Source: CAYWXV01 sp964462535 | GTDB lineage: Bacteria; Bacteroidota; Ignavibacteria; OLB7 | Assembly (NCBI GenBank): GCA_964462535.1 | Contig: CAYWXV010000060.1 | Location: forward strand, 1 to 16,060 | Length of the DNA: 16,060 nt | Reading direction: 5' to 3' | In this document: one piece after another, positions 1-7,650 of the stretch | How the letters are laid out: each line of letters starts with the position of its first letter | How positions within the stretch are numbered: the stretch's first letter is position 1 | Notes under the pieces: generated by a model | What the model saw: the letters and a program-made list of their open reading frames with translations, nothing else | The model's database searches: none | Told to the model about the DNA's origin: nothing | Position numbers and translations under genes: made by a program

Positions 1-21
1 AAGGATCAAGGATGAAGGATG
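1..21. repeat. Heptamer tandem repeat, 3 copies of AAGGATN
   Basis: Three consecutive 7-bp units are visible: AAGGATC, AAGGATG, AAGGATG, followed by a partial AGAGG. The array touches the window edge, so it may be the end of a longer intergenic array. It lies upstream of the peptidase gene and shows no coding potential. Short tandem heptamers of this kind are known in bacterial intergenic DNA (for example the cyanobacterial STRR class), but no relationship is claimed. Confidence 0.6.
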
Positions 22-139
22 AGAGGGGACGGGATCGGAGCCAACGACCGCGATGCATGCGATGCTCGCTTGTGAATCGACGATAATCCATTTCCACAAC
101 TCCCCCCTCCCCGATTTCCGGTACCTACTACCAATGCCG

Positions 140-1765
140 ATGTTCGCGCACATTCGGCGGCCGCTCCTTATGCTGGCCGCACTCCTCTTCTGCGTCCCTG
201 CAGCAATGCGCGGGCAGGAGGAGTCGGCGTTGGCTGGCATCACAGCAATCTTTACTCCGGCTGCGGCGCTCGCCCCCATCAAGTATCTGGCGGACGACCG
301 GTTGATGGGGAGGAACACTCCGAGCCCTGAACTTGACACCGCAGCTGAATACCTGGCGTCGGAACTGGCGTCATACGGAGTTCAGCCGGTTAACGGATCC
401 TATTTCCAGTCGTTCCGAGTCCGTCGCGATGATCTTGGATCGCCAACCACTCTGTCGATAGCATCACGGACCCTCGACATCCGAACAGACTTCATCCCAT
501 TTGAGTTCACATCGGATGGAGCGGCAACCGGCGAGCTCGTCTTCGTCGGCTTTGGCATTTCGCGCCCCGATTTCGGATACGATGACTACAGTCGTGTGGA
601 CGTGCGAGGCAAGGTGGTGCTGGCTGTAATGGGCGGCCCACGCGGATTCACTAATGGCGACGTTAGCGGCCAGGACCTCGATCCCGGAACACGCGAGAAG
701 ATGCGATGGGCCGAGGAGCATGGCGCCGTCGGCTTCATGCTATGCGCCAACCCACTCACCAGCATTCTCAATCGTCCCATCGGATATCCCTGGCCTTCGC
801 TCTACGGGGCACTCGGACACGGACCGCCTATTCAGCTTGATCTCCCGTCGACATTTCGTTCCATACCCTCTGTATCTGTGGGGAAGAGGGTAATCGAACT
901 CGGGATGGGCCTGGATGTCGAGCACTTCGCCGAGCGTGTCCGCCGTATTGACGCGTCGGGGGAGCCGGCATCGATATCAACGGGGCGATTGATTGGAATT
1001 CGCGTATCACTCACGACTCACTTCGACACGGTCCATAACGTAGTCGGGATCATACCCGGGAGGGAGATTCCCGACGAGGTGGTTGTGATCGGCGCGCACT
1101 ACGATCATGTCGGTCACTATCAGAGCTTGCGCCAAAGGGACGACGCGAACGCCGACACGATTTTCAACGGCGCAGACGATAATGCAAGCGGGTGTGCAGC
1201 CGTGTTGATGAACGCCCGAGCATTCGCGAGCCTCAGGCTTGCCCAACGTCCGCGCAGAAGCATTGTTGTTGTCTTCTTTGCCGGGGAGGAGAAGGGGTTG
1301 TTTGGATCGCGGATGTGGGTCTCACAGGAACCGATTCCCATCGCTCGGACGGTTGCTATGATCAATCTGGACATGATTGGCAGGAACCACCGCGATTCCA
1401 TTCTTGTGGGGGGAGTCAGTCGATCATCGGATATCGGCGACATCGTTCGTGAGGCGAATGCGAGCGAGGGGATGAGCCTGGGACAGGAGCCGGAGCAGCT
1501 CTTCTATCGCCGGGATCAGGCCTCGTTCGCCGCCCGCCGGGTTCCGATTCTCTCATTCTCGTCCGGATTCCACGCTGACTACCACAAGGTGAGCGACGAG
1601 TCCGACAAGATTGACCTGGTCAAAGTCGCTCGCGTTGCCCGTCTTTGTTTCAATTCTGCGCGCCTTGCGGCCGAGACAACCAGCCGTCCCGTCTACGACG
1701 GACCGGAAGCCCCTGCGTGGCTTGTTGTTGCCCACGACGACAATGACCACGACCACGGTGACTGA
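140..1765 (+). CDS. Exported M28-family zinc metallopeptidase with PA-like insert
   Basis: Predicted extracytoplasmic di-zinc aminopeptidase of family M28, 541 residues. A signal peptide occupies residues 1-25 (basic MFAHIRR, hydrophobic core, likely cut before QEES). A PA-like domain (segment RGKVVLAVMGG near 156-166) precedes the catalytic half. By alignment to known M28 motifs the metal and catalytic residues are H320 (GAHYDHVG), D346 (GADDNASG), E383/E384 (AGEEKG), D411 (NLDMIG) and H482 (DYHKVSDE), so all key positions are present. ATG at 140 gives the cleanest signal peptide. ATG at 134 is equally possible, while the ATG at 53 would add an unlikely hydrophilic leader. No clear Shine-Dalgarno is seen. 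The C-terminus is an unusual His/Asp-rich tail (HDDNDHDHGD). Substrate specificity cannot be read from sequence. Confidence 0.93.
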   Translation: MFAHIRRPLLMLAALLFCVPAAMRGQEESALAGITAIFTPAAALAPIKYLADDRLMGRNTPSPELDTAAEYLASELASYGVQPVNGSYFQSFRVRRDDLGSPTTLSIASRTLDIRTDFIPFEFTSDGAATGELVFVGFGISRPDFGYDDYSRVDVRGKVVLAVMGGPRGFTNGDVSGQDLDPGTREKMRWAEEHGAVGFMLCANPLTSILNRPIGYPWPSLYGALGHGPPIQLDLPSTFRSIPSVSVGKRVIELGMGLDVEHFAERVRRIDASGEPASISTGRLIGIRVSLTTHFDTVHNVVGIIPGREIPDEVVVIGAHYDHVGHYQSLRQRDDANADTIFNGADDNASGCAAVLMNARAFASLRLAQRPRRSIVVVFFAGEEKGLFGSRMWVSQEPIPIARTVAMINLDMIGRNHRDSILVGGVSRSSDIGDIVREANASEGMSLGQEPEQLFYRRDQASFAARRVPILSFSSGFHADYHKVSDESDKIDLVKVARVARLCFNSARLAAETTSRPVYDGPEAPAWLVVAHDDNDHDHGD

Positions 1766-1789
1766 CACACACACACACAGGGCACCGTG
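1754..1789 (+). terminator. Weak candidate hairpin across the M28 stop codon
   Basis: The arms CACGGTG (1754-1760) and CACCGTG (1783-1789) are perfect inverted copies of 7 bp. The 22-nt loop contains the stop codon and a (CA)7 run. No T-tract follows, so this is at best a weak or Rho-assisted terminator, and it may be chance. Confidence 0.25.
1766..1779. repeat. (CA)7 dinucleotide microsatellite
   Basis: Seven CA units directly follow the TGA stop of the M28 peptidase gene. Slippage here would not change the protein unless the stop is bypassed. It forms part of the loop of the weak hairpin around the stop codon. Confidence 0.85.
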
Positions 1790-1835
1790 TAATCCTCATT
1801 CGCCCCTCCGTGTCTCCCGTTGACGAAACCTTTGA

Positions 1836-1843
1836 TACCTTTG
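1836..1843 (+). promoter_or_regulatory. Candidate Bacteroidota -7 box (TACCTTTG)
   Basis: TACCTTTG matches the TAnnTTTG -7 consensus of Bacteroidota primary-sigma promoters exactly. It is 53 nt upstream of the ATG at 1897, which would leave a leader of roughly 45 nt. A TTG occurs at 1820-1822 but only 13 nt upstream of the box, shorter than the usual -33/-7 spacing, so the upstream element is not convincing. Confidence 0.45.
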
Positions 1844-1896
1844 CGGGTAGATTTTCAGACCGCTTTGAATCATCATCCATCCACCTATTCACACGC

Positions 1897-2718
1897 ATGA
1901 TCAAGCACATTGCGGCTTCGACGTTGGTACTCGCCCTCATACTGGGGACTTCGGCCTTCGCTCAGAAGCAGATAACTGTTAAGAAGGGGGCAAAGATCGA
2001 TTACGCGACATCGCTGAACGTCGATATTTCGCAGACGATGCAGGGGAACGCAATCTCCATGAACGTCGGAGCCACGGGGGTCAGCACTCTCTCGGCTCTC
2101 GAAGTCGCGCCGACGGCAATTGACTGGACGTACGAGGTTCGCGACATGCATCTGGCCGTCAACGCCCCGATGATGGGAAACATGGACACGACGATCACCT
2201 TCCCATCCGCCGCGTTCGGAACGGACGGCAAGGGGAACGTTACCAGGAAGCCGGCTGCAAGCGACGTCATGCCTGGAATCCCCGGAATCGAGAGTCTCTT
2301 CAACGTCGAGCAGTTCTTTGTACCCGGTGTCTTCGCGAACATGAAGCCAGGACAGACGTGGGAGACCACGTCAGTTGATACCAACAACAACGGCGGGCTC
2401 GAGGTTGTGACGACAAGGACACTCCGCCACACGTATCAGGGAAAGGTGGATACGCTGGGGACCACCGCACATCGCGTCCACATCGAGGCCACGACGCTCA
2501 CGATTGCCGGAGCCGGCAACATGCAGGGGATGGATATGACGATGGATGGAGACGGTACCATTGTCTCCACATCGTACGTTTCCTCAAAGGACGGAATGCT
2601 CCTCGCCTCCAATCTCGATTCGGAAATGACGATCCGCATGTCGATTACAGGTATGGGAACAGAGCCGATGTTGATACCGATGACGACTATCCAACGAGCT
2701 ACACTTGTTCGGAAGTGA
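1897..2718 (+). CDS. Exported protein of unknown function (DUF6263-like)
   Basis: A 273-residue exported protein. The signal peptide is MIKHIAASTLVLALILGTSA with cleavage probably after FA-Q. The mature part is rich in beta-strand, Thr and Met, with segments such as PGQTW (about 151-155), QGKVDTLG (about 181-188) and a GDGT strand pair near the end. The overall look resembles exported beta-rich proteins grouped under DUF6263, but no search was possible. The ATG at 1897 is chosen because it gives a proper signal peptide and lies downstream of a TAnnTTTG box. An in-frame ATG at 1810 lies upstream of that box and is unlikely. The next gene encodes a distantly similar protein, suggesting an old tandem duplication. 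Function is unknown. Confidence 0.85.
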   Translation: MIKHIAASTLVLALILGTSAFAQKQITVKKGAKIDYATSLNVDISQTMQGNAISMNVGATGVSTLSALEVAPTAIDWTYEVRDMHLAVNAPMMGNMDTTITFPSAAFGTDGKGNVTRKPAASDVMPGIPGIESLFNVEQFFVPGVFANMKPGQTWETTSVDTNNNGGLEVVTTRTLRHTYQGKVDTLGTTAHRVHIEATTLTIAGAGNMQGMDMTMDGDGTIVSTSYVSSKDGMLLASNLDSEMTIRMSITGMGTEPMLIPMTTIQRATLVRK

Positions 2719-2730
2719 CGCTTGAACATT

Positions 2731-2770
2731 GCCGGCCCGGATCGTGATCTACGCGAGCCGGGCCGGCTTT
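2731..2770 (+). terminator. Strong intrinsic-terminator-like hairpin between the two unknown genes
   Basis: The arms GCCGGCCCGG (2731-2740) and CCGGGCCGGC (2758-2767) are a perfect 10-bp GC-rich stem with a 17-nt loop, followed by TTTCCATTTC. It begins 13 nt after the stop of the upstream gene. The T-tract is short and broken, so efficiency is uncertain. It ends only 15 nt before the next start codon. Confidence 0.7.
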
Positions 2771-2785
2771 CCATTTCATTCCCTG

Positions 2786-3700
2786 ATGTACGCTCGACAC
2801 CTCATTCTCGGTCTCGCTCTCCTTTCGGCCCTCCTCTTCCAACCAACTGACCTGTGTGCTCAGAAGAAGGATGGGGGAATTCGTTATCGCTTCACGCCCG
2901 GTGAGGTGGTGCGTTATCGGGTTGTGGCGGTTGACTCCATTGTGATGTACGATCGTCAGCAAAAGAACCTGGCCAGACGCCGTGTTGAGATCGTCCGCTA
3001 TCGATGCGACTCGGTCCTCCCCAACGGAAATTTTGTGATGACGGTGGAATGGACCGACTATGCGGCAACGGAGCGTCTGGATACACTTCCCGAAGTCATT
3101 CGAACTACACATCCCTGGATCGGTCATCCTCGAACGTTCGTCATGTCCCCCACAGGGCATCGCGTCGACATGATTAGGTATGACAAGTTTCAGGGATCGG
3201 CTCCCGGGGGCCCGTTCGCGCCACTGGCCATTCCATACCTGGGGGACAGTGTCGCAATTCACGGGAACGACGTGTTCACCAACAAGCAGTGGCTGTTCGA
3301 CAACGTCTACCCACCTGTCGGTTGGAGCGGCACGACCTATCGGATGCTTCAGGGGAAGATCGATACGCTCGGTGAGCTGCTCGACGACATTCTACTCACG
3401 GAGACCGCGGCGGTCCTCTACAAGCCGGCGGGACTCCCGGACTCGATAATCACCGACTCCCGGATCAACGGTGCGGGACGCTATTTTGTCTCGCCGTCGA
3501 AGGGGTATCCGGTTGGTGGAGCGTATGATCTGATCGCCGATGTCAACCTCACAAACGCTCACGGCGAACAGATCCAGGGAAGGCACGTGATGTCGACGAT
3601 CTTCGAACTCTACAACGATCAGCCAAGAATAGATGAGCCAGTCTCGCCGCAGAAGCCCAGGACTTCCAAGTCTGCTCGCACTCCTCCTCGCCGCCGTTAG
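2786..3700 (+). CDS. Exported protein of unknown function, relative of the preceding gene
   Basis: A 304-residue exported protein with signal peptide MYARHLILGLALLSALLFQP and cleavage likely after CAQ. The beta-rich mature domain shares a conserved layout with the upstream gene: QGKIDTLG (189-196) matches its QGKVDTLG, followed in both by a glycine-rich strand pair (229-245 here). FVMSPTGHRVDM (118-129) resembles the xxSPxGxV strand seen in DUF6263-type proteins. ATG 2786 is preferred because the upstream in-frame ATG (2729) lies within the terminator-like hairpin region and would add a hydrophilic leader. The last 22 residues (Pro/Arg/Lys rich) overlap the signal-peptide region of the next gene in another frame and have no counterpart in the upstream relative. 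Function is unknown. Confidence 0.85.
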   Translation: MYARHLILGLALLSALLFQPTDLCAQKKDGGIRYRFTPGEVVRYRVVAVDSIVMYDRQQKNLARRRVEIVRYRCDSVLPNGNFVMTVEWTDYAATERLDTLPEVIRTTHPWIGHPRTFVMSPTGHRVDMIRYDKFQGSAPGGPFAPLAIPYLGDSVAIHGNDVFTNKQWLFDNVYPPVGWSGTTYRMLQGKIDTLGELLDDILLTETAAVLYKPAGLPDSIITDSRINGAGRYFVSPSKGYPVGGAYDLIADVNLTNAHGEQIQGRHVMSTIFELYNDQPRIDEPVSPQKPRTSKSARTPPRRR

Positions 3701-5081
3701 TCTGACTCCGACATCCTCGAGCGCACAGGAGCAGGGGAGGAGGATTGACCACTACACCATCTATGACGACGATCTTCCGTCGGTCGCGGAGTTGCAGAGC
3801 CGGCGAGACCGAGTGCTCCAGCGTATGCCGCCCGGGAGCGCGATAGTCGTCCGTGGTGGAGACATTCGCAACCGGTCGAACGACGTTGACTACACATTCC
3901 GTCAACGCAACAACTTCCTCTACCTGACGGGCCTCCCCGAAGCGGGGGGTGCCATCGTGCTTGTTCGGCCTGCCGGTGACTCGCTTGGGATTCGTGGACG
4001 CACGATCGTTTTCTCCCAGGAACGCCGTCCAATGCAGGAGACCTGGACCGGCGCAATTATGGGTCCAAACGTGGCGGGTGAACTCTCCGGTATCAGCGAC
4101 GCGCGTGGTGAATCAACGTTCTTCCGTCTGATAGATTCCCTGCTCCCAACGGTCACCACGCTCTATTACGATGATTGGGTTATTTCGCAGATCACTGAAC
4201 CGCTGATCGATTCGACAATCAACGTGGAGCGGTCGCTTCGATTCCTACTGAAGGCGAAGTATGGAAGGGTTGTAGTGAAGAATGCGGGTGAAATTATCGG
4301 CGACCTGCGACGCGTGAAAACGGCTGCGGAAATCGCGTTGATGCGGAAGGCGATTGCCGCGACGATCGCCGGCCACCGGACCACGATTTCGTCCGGTCGA
4401 CCGGGAATGCGCGAGTACGAACTTGAAGCCACAATGGAGTACGAGTTCGCCAGGAACGGGGCCGAGTCAACCGGCTATCCGTCAATTGTTGGTTCGGGCC
4501 CGAATTCATGTGTTCTTCATTATGAGACCAATCGTCGACGGACGGTAGACGGCGAACTCGTGCTGATGGACTGTGGTGCCGAGTATCACGGATATTCGGC
4601 AGATATCAGTCGCACATTCCCAATCAATGGGCGTTTCTCGCCCGAGCAGAGGGCCATTTACGATCTGGTGTTGAGGGCACAGCAGGTCGGAATTGAAGCC
4701 TGCCGATCCGGGAATTATTTCATCGAGCCCCATCGACGTGCCGGACAGGTTCTTGCCGAGGGGCTGATCGAGCTGGGGATTATTCGCGATGCGCAGGAGC
4801 TGGGACAGTATTTCCCACACGGCACGTCCCATTATCTCGGGCTTGACGTACACGACGCCGGAAATATCGCCGCGAAGTTGGAGCCGGGCGTGATTCTAAC
4901 GGTGGAGCCCGGCATTTACATCCCAGCCGGAAGCCCCTGTGATCCGAAGTGGTGGAACATCGGCATTCGCATTGAAGACGACATTCTCGTCACGGATGGT
5001 GATCCTGAAAACCTTTCCGTTGCACTTGAGCGCACTGCTGACGACATCGAGCGACTGATGCGCGAGAAGGGGGGAAGCTGA
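3633..5081 (+). CDS. Exported Xaa-Pro aminopeptidase (M24B, PepP-like)
   Basis: A metallopeptidase that removes an N-terminal residue preceding proline, 482 residues. Signal peptide is about residues 1-32 (three Arg, then a Leu/Ala core, cleavage after SSAQ), so it probably acts in the periplasm or is secreted. An AMP_N domain spans about 45-185 (DYTFRQRNNFLYLTG at 86-100) and the pita-bread catalytic domain about 225-475. By comparison with E. coli PepP, the metal ligands are D313, D324, H400 (HGTSHYLGLDVHD), E425 (TVEPG) and E448 (RIEDD), with active-site histidines H296 (LHYETN) and H407. All are present. The ATG at 3633 is inside the previous gene, but it is the only ATG giving a signal peptide. 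Translational coupling with the upstream gene is likely. The symbol pepP would fit by similarity but the exported form is distinct. Confidence 0.95.
   Translation: MSQSRRRSPGLPSLLALLLAAVSLTPTSSSAQEQGRRIDHYTIYDDDLPSVAELQSRRDRVLQRMPPGSAIVVRGGDIRNRSNDVDYTFRQRNNFLYLTGLPEAGGAIVLVRPAGDSLGIRGRTIVFSQERRPMQETWTGAIMGPNVAGELSGISDARGESTFFRLIDSLLPTVTTLYYDDWVISQITEPLIDSTINVERSLRFLLKAKYGRVVVKNAGEIIGDLRRVKTAAEIALMRKAIAATIAGHRTTISSGRPGMREYELEATMEYEFARNGAESTGYPSIVGSGPNSCVLHYETNRRRTVDGELVLMDCGAEYHGYSADISRTFPINGRFSPEQRAIYDLVLRAQQVGIEACRSGNYFIEPHRRAGQVLAEGLIELGIIRDAQELGQYFPHGTSHYLGLDVHDAGNIAAKLEPGVILTVEPGIYIPAGSPCDPKWWNIGIRIEDDILVTDGDPENLSVALERTADDIERLMREKGGS
5069..5076 (+). promoter_or_regulatory. Ribosome binding site for the NYN-domain gene
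   Basis: A purine run, AAGGGGGGAAG, ends 4 nt before the ATG at 5081 and lies within the 3' end of the aminopeptidase gene. It supports the start at the TGATG stop/start overlap. Confidence 0.5.
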
Positions 5082-5599
5082 TGGAGACCATTATTGTCGA
5101 CGGCTACAACGTAATGCATGCCATCGCGCGGCTCCGGGAGAGGATTGACAGAGGAGAGATGGATCAGGGGCGTGGGGAGCTAATTGACGCGCTTGCGGTG
5201 ATGGCTGGCCGACGAAACGCGCATGTCATCGTCGTCTTTGATGGTGTGGTCCCTCCCGGCGTCGGTACCGCTCGTGTCCGTGTTGTCTCTAGCAGAACCC
5301 GTAGCGCAGATGAGATCATCCGAGAGGAAGCGCGTCGGCATGGCCGCCGCCTCACCGTGGTATCTGCCGACCGTGAGATCGCTGACACGGCTCGGGCCTG
5401 CATGGCCGCCGTCTGGAGTCCAGCGCAGATGGAAGGGGAGCTTCAACTCCAACACTCTTCATCAACGCCACAACGCCGAGCGCCCGGTGACGTATCAATG
5501 CGACCCCATCGCCTTGAGGAACTTCGTGAACGTTCCGAGAAGCCGGGAGAAGTCGATGACGACGATATCGACGAGTGGAAGAAGCTGTTCGGTGCCTGA
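5081..5599 (+). CDS. YacP-like NYN/PIN-domain protein (putative ribonuclease)
   Basis: A 172-residue cytoplasmic protein of the YacP/NYN family (PIN-like nuclease fold; Bacillus Rae1 is a relative). The family signature is clear: IIVDGYNVMH at residues 4-13, VVFDG (51-55) and VSADREI (94-100). The candidate acidic metal-binding residues are D7, D54, D77 and D97. A variable, polar linker (about 125-155) leads to an acidic tail ending in DEWKKLFGA. The start overlaps the aminopeptidase stop by one base (TGATG) with a purine-rich site upstream, so the two are cotranslated or at least cotranscribed. A link to RNA processing is from family knowledge; the RNA target is unknown. The gene ends 44 nt from a convergent gene. 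Confidence 0.9.
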   Translation: METIIVDGYNVMHAIARLRERIDRGEMDQGRGELIDALAVMAGRRNAHVIVVFDGVVPPGVGTARVRVVSSRTRSADEIIREEARRHGRRLTVVSADREIADTARACMAAVWSPAQMEGELQLQHSSSTPQRRAPGDVSMRPHRLEELRERSEKPGEVDDDDIDEWKKLFGA

Positions 5600-5643
5600 C
5601 GCGACTGCTGGTGAGGTTGCCGCACGCGCGCCAGCGAGACCAA

Positions 5644-7650
5644 TCACGATTCGCCCAACAGAAGTATTTCAAAACTCCCCCGCGTCCCCTCAGGCAGATC
5701 TCTGTCGATCGGATTGATGTTTCGCTCCACGTCGACGACGAGTACCCTTCCGTTCCGTAGGCCCCGCCGCTTCATCGCCTCCAGCAGCGCCTCCCGTACC
5801 CGCTTCCCGCGTTCCGCCGTCAGGCGCTTACCCATTCCACGCTCGCTATCGAGCAGGACTCGAACGGACGCGCCTGTTTTCAGGCTGGCCACGAATTCCT
5901 CAATGGCCGAACGATTTTCCCCGACGACGTCGGCTGAGCCATCCTCGAAGGGAAAGAGTGAACAGACAGTAGTCGGCGCCTGGGGTGCGTTGCCGAGAGC
6001 AACGTGTACGACCCGACACGGCCGATCGATTATCAACGGTGTTGGCGCTCGCGTCTTTGCAGTCGTCCCGGCCGAGTCCTCCACAGTCAGCTCGGCGATC
6101 AATGACGACCGGCGCAGTGCCGCCTCGCCAGCCGGTATGTCCCAACTGAGGGCGCTGTCGTCCGATTGATCTCCTTCGCTCGAGAAAAGACCAACACGTC
6201 GATCGCCATGGAATATCTCAATCTTCCATCGCTTGATCCCCGCGTCCGACGTGTATTCTCGATCGACGGCAAGGAGTGGTGGGACGATTGTGCGTGTATG
6301 ATGCTCCAGATCGACGCGTTCGCCCACGCTCTCCGGAATGAACTCGATGCCAACGTCGTCGCTCCCGCGGGGGCTTCGCATCGTGACGGCTTCGATTCGC
6401 TCCTCCGCGATCTGCCATACGCCGATCAGATAGTCGGCAACACGACGGACACGACCTGCGGCCTCATGCTCGCCATCACGCACTCTATACCGGCCCGTCA
6501 GTCGAATCCGCGAGCCATCGGTCCGACGCATGAGGTCGCCAACAAGCGGAAGTACCTGACGGTTGAGATCGTCCACCGAAAACGTCGCGAGGGAATCGGG
6601 GTTGAACGACCGCGTCTCCTGCGGAGTGGTGACTCCCCCTGTCTCAGGTTCACCGCCGACGAAGGCGATGCGGCGCGGAAGTGACCCACGCACACGTGTG
6701 ATCGTCTCGTAGATCGTTACGGTGGCAGCCGGGAGTCGACGATCCTCCCGATCGAGGCCATAGACTTCAACGGAAGCAGTCAGATGTGTCGGCTTCGCAT
6801 CTACGACGTTCGGTGGTGATGCGGAGCGACCTGTGTCAATCACAGCGAGCGGAGGGGGAGGTGGCGGAGCAGGAGTTGCCGGAAGCCGGCTCGTCGGAAA
6901 GAGGAGAGCAGCCCCGATCGTGACCGTGATGGATGACAATCGGCGCTGGGCTTCCGGGCCGAGCGGGTCATACACCGCCTGTACGAAGGGGAGGAGAGCG
7001 ATACCCTTCAACTCCACGTAGCGGTCAATCCCGAACTGAAGGGTCCCGCCGAGTGCGACAAGATCCAATGCCTCCAGCCCGGCGAGCGGTCGCTCAACCA
7101 GGCCTGAGTCGAAACGGAATTCGCTCCCATCCTGAATGCGCTCCGTCCGCACCACGCTCCTGTTCAGCCTATATCCGATGCCGACGCCCGCGATGAGACC
7201 AAATGACCCCGGGAGTCCGCCGCGCCAGGCAAGGCTTGCGTCTATTCGCCTCTCCTTCAAAACGAAGTGATAGTCCCTCCCTATTCGGAGAATCTCACCC
7301 GTTGACGTGTTCTCCACAACGAGCGGGTCTATCGCGGGTGTCGCGGCATCCCACGTGAGATCTCGGTACCCCAGGCGCGACACGAGTCCTGACCGATCGC
7401 CAAACAGATTGCGTTCAACAAAGATTCCGTCCATCTGGACTCCGGTCACCGTCGGCGAAAGAAACTCGCCACACTCCGCCGAGCCTGGGTAGACGGTAAT
7501 GCCGCCAATTCCCTGGCCGACAACGACACCGCCACCAAATCCGACCTCGACGCCCGACACCTGCCCTGTCACCATGCAACTCCCACCGACCGCAAGGAGG
7601 AGGGACGATATCACAACTTGAATGGCGCGACCGGTGAAGTGTGTCCTCAT
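5644..7650 (-). CDS. Outer-membrane protein with probable barrel and two OmpA-like domains
   Basis: A 668-residue exported protein. Signal peptide is residues 1-29, ending VTGQ. Residues about 31-255 are Gly-rich alternating strands typical of a small outer-membrane barrel of the PorT/OmpA-N type. A proline linker (about 257-268) and an Ig-like beta region follow. Two OmpA-like segments come next: one about 347-425 (TFSVDDLNRQVLPLV, then AAGRVRRVADYL), and a C-terminal one about 562-640 (LFPFEDGSAD, VLLDSERGMGKRLTAERGKRV). The second keeps an Asp (D601) and an Arg in the LTAERGKRV helix at positions where OmpA proteins contact peptidoglycan. The first is degenerate at the Asp. The start overlaps the stop of the upstream gene (ATGA), so the two form an operon. 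Likely role: an envelope-anchored partner of the large ASH-repeat protein. This role is inference. Confidence 0.82.
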   Translation of the reverse strand: MRTHFTGRAIQVVISSLLLAVGGSCMVTGQVSGVEVGFGGGVVVGQGIGGITVYPGSAECGEFLSPTVTGVQMDGIFVERNLFGDRSGLVSRLGYRDLTWDAATPAIDPLVVENTSTGEILRIGRDYHFVLKERRIDASLAWRGGLPGSFGLIAGVGIGYRLNRSVVRTERIQDGSEFRFDSGLVERPLAGLEALDLVALGGTLQFGIDRYVELKGIALLPFVQAVYDPLGPEAQRRLSSITVTIGAALLFPTSRLPATPAPPPPPPLAVIDTGRSASPPNVVDAKPTHLTASVEVYGLDREDRRLPAATVTIYETITRVRGSLPRRIAFVGGEPETGGVTTPQETRSFNPDSLATFSVDDLNRQVLPLVGDLMRRTDGSRIRLTGRYRVRDGEHEAAGRVRRVADYLIGVWQIAEERIEAVTMRSPRGSDDVGIEFIPESVGERVDLEHHTRTIVPPLLAVDREYTSDAGIKRWKIEIFHGDRRVGLFSSEGDQSDDSALSWDIPAGEAALRRSSLIAELTVEDSAGTTAKTRAPTPLIIDRPCRVVHVALGNAPQAPTTVCSLFPFEDGSADVVGENRSAIEEFVASLKTGASVRVLLDSERGMGKRLTAERGKRVREALLEAMKRRGLRNGRVLVVDVERNINPIDRDLPEGTRGSFEILLLGES

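Noticed and set aside
53..139. Earlier start of the M28 peptidase at 53
   Set aside because: It would add 29 residues of non-hydrophobic sequence ahead of a complete signal peptide and would translate the possible repeat remnant at 91-110.
5600..5643. Bidirectional terminator between convergent genes
   Set aside because: Only a 5-bp GCTGG/CCAGC pair (5607-5611, 5631-5635) with a 19-nt loop and no T-tract; too weak to call.
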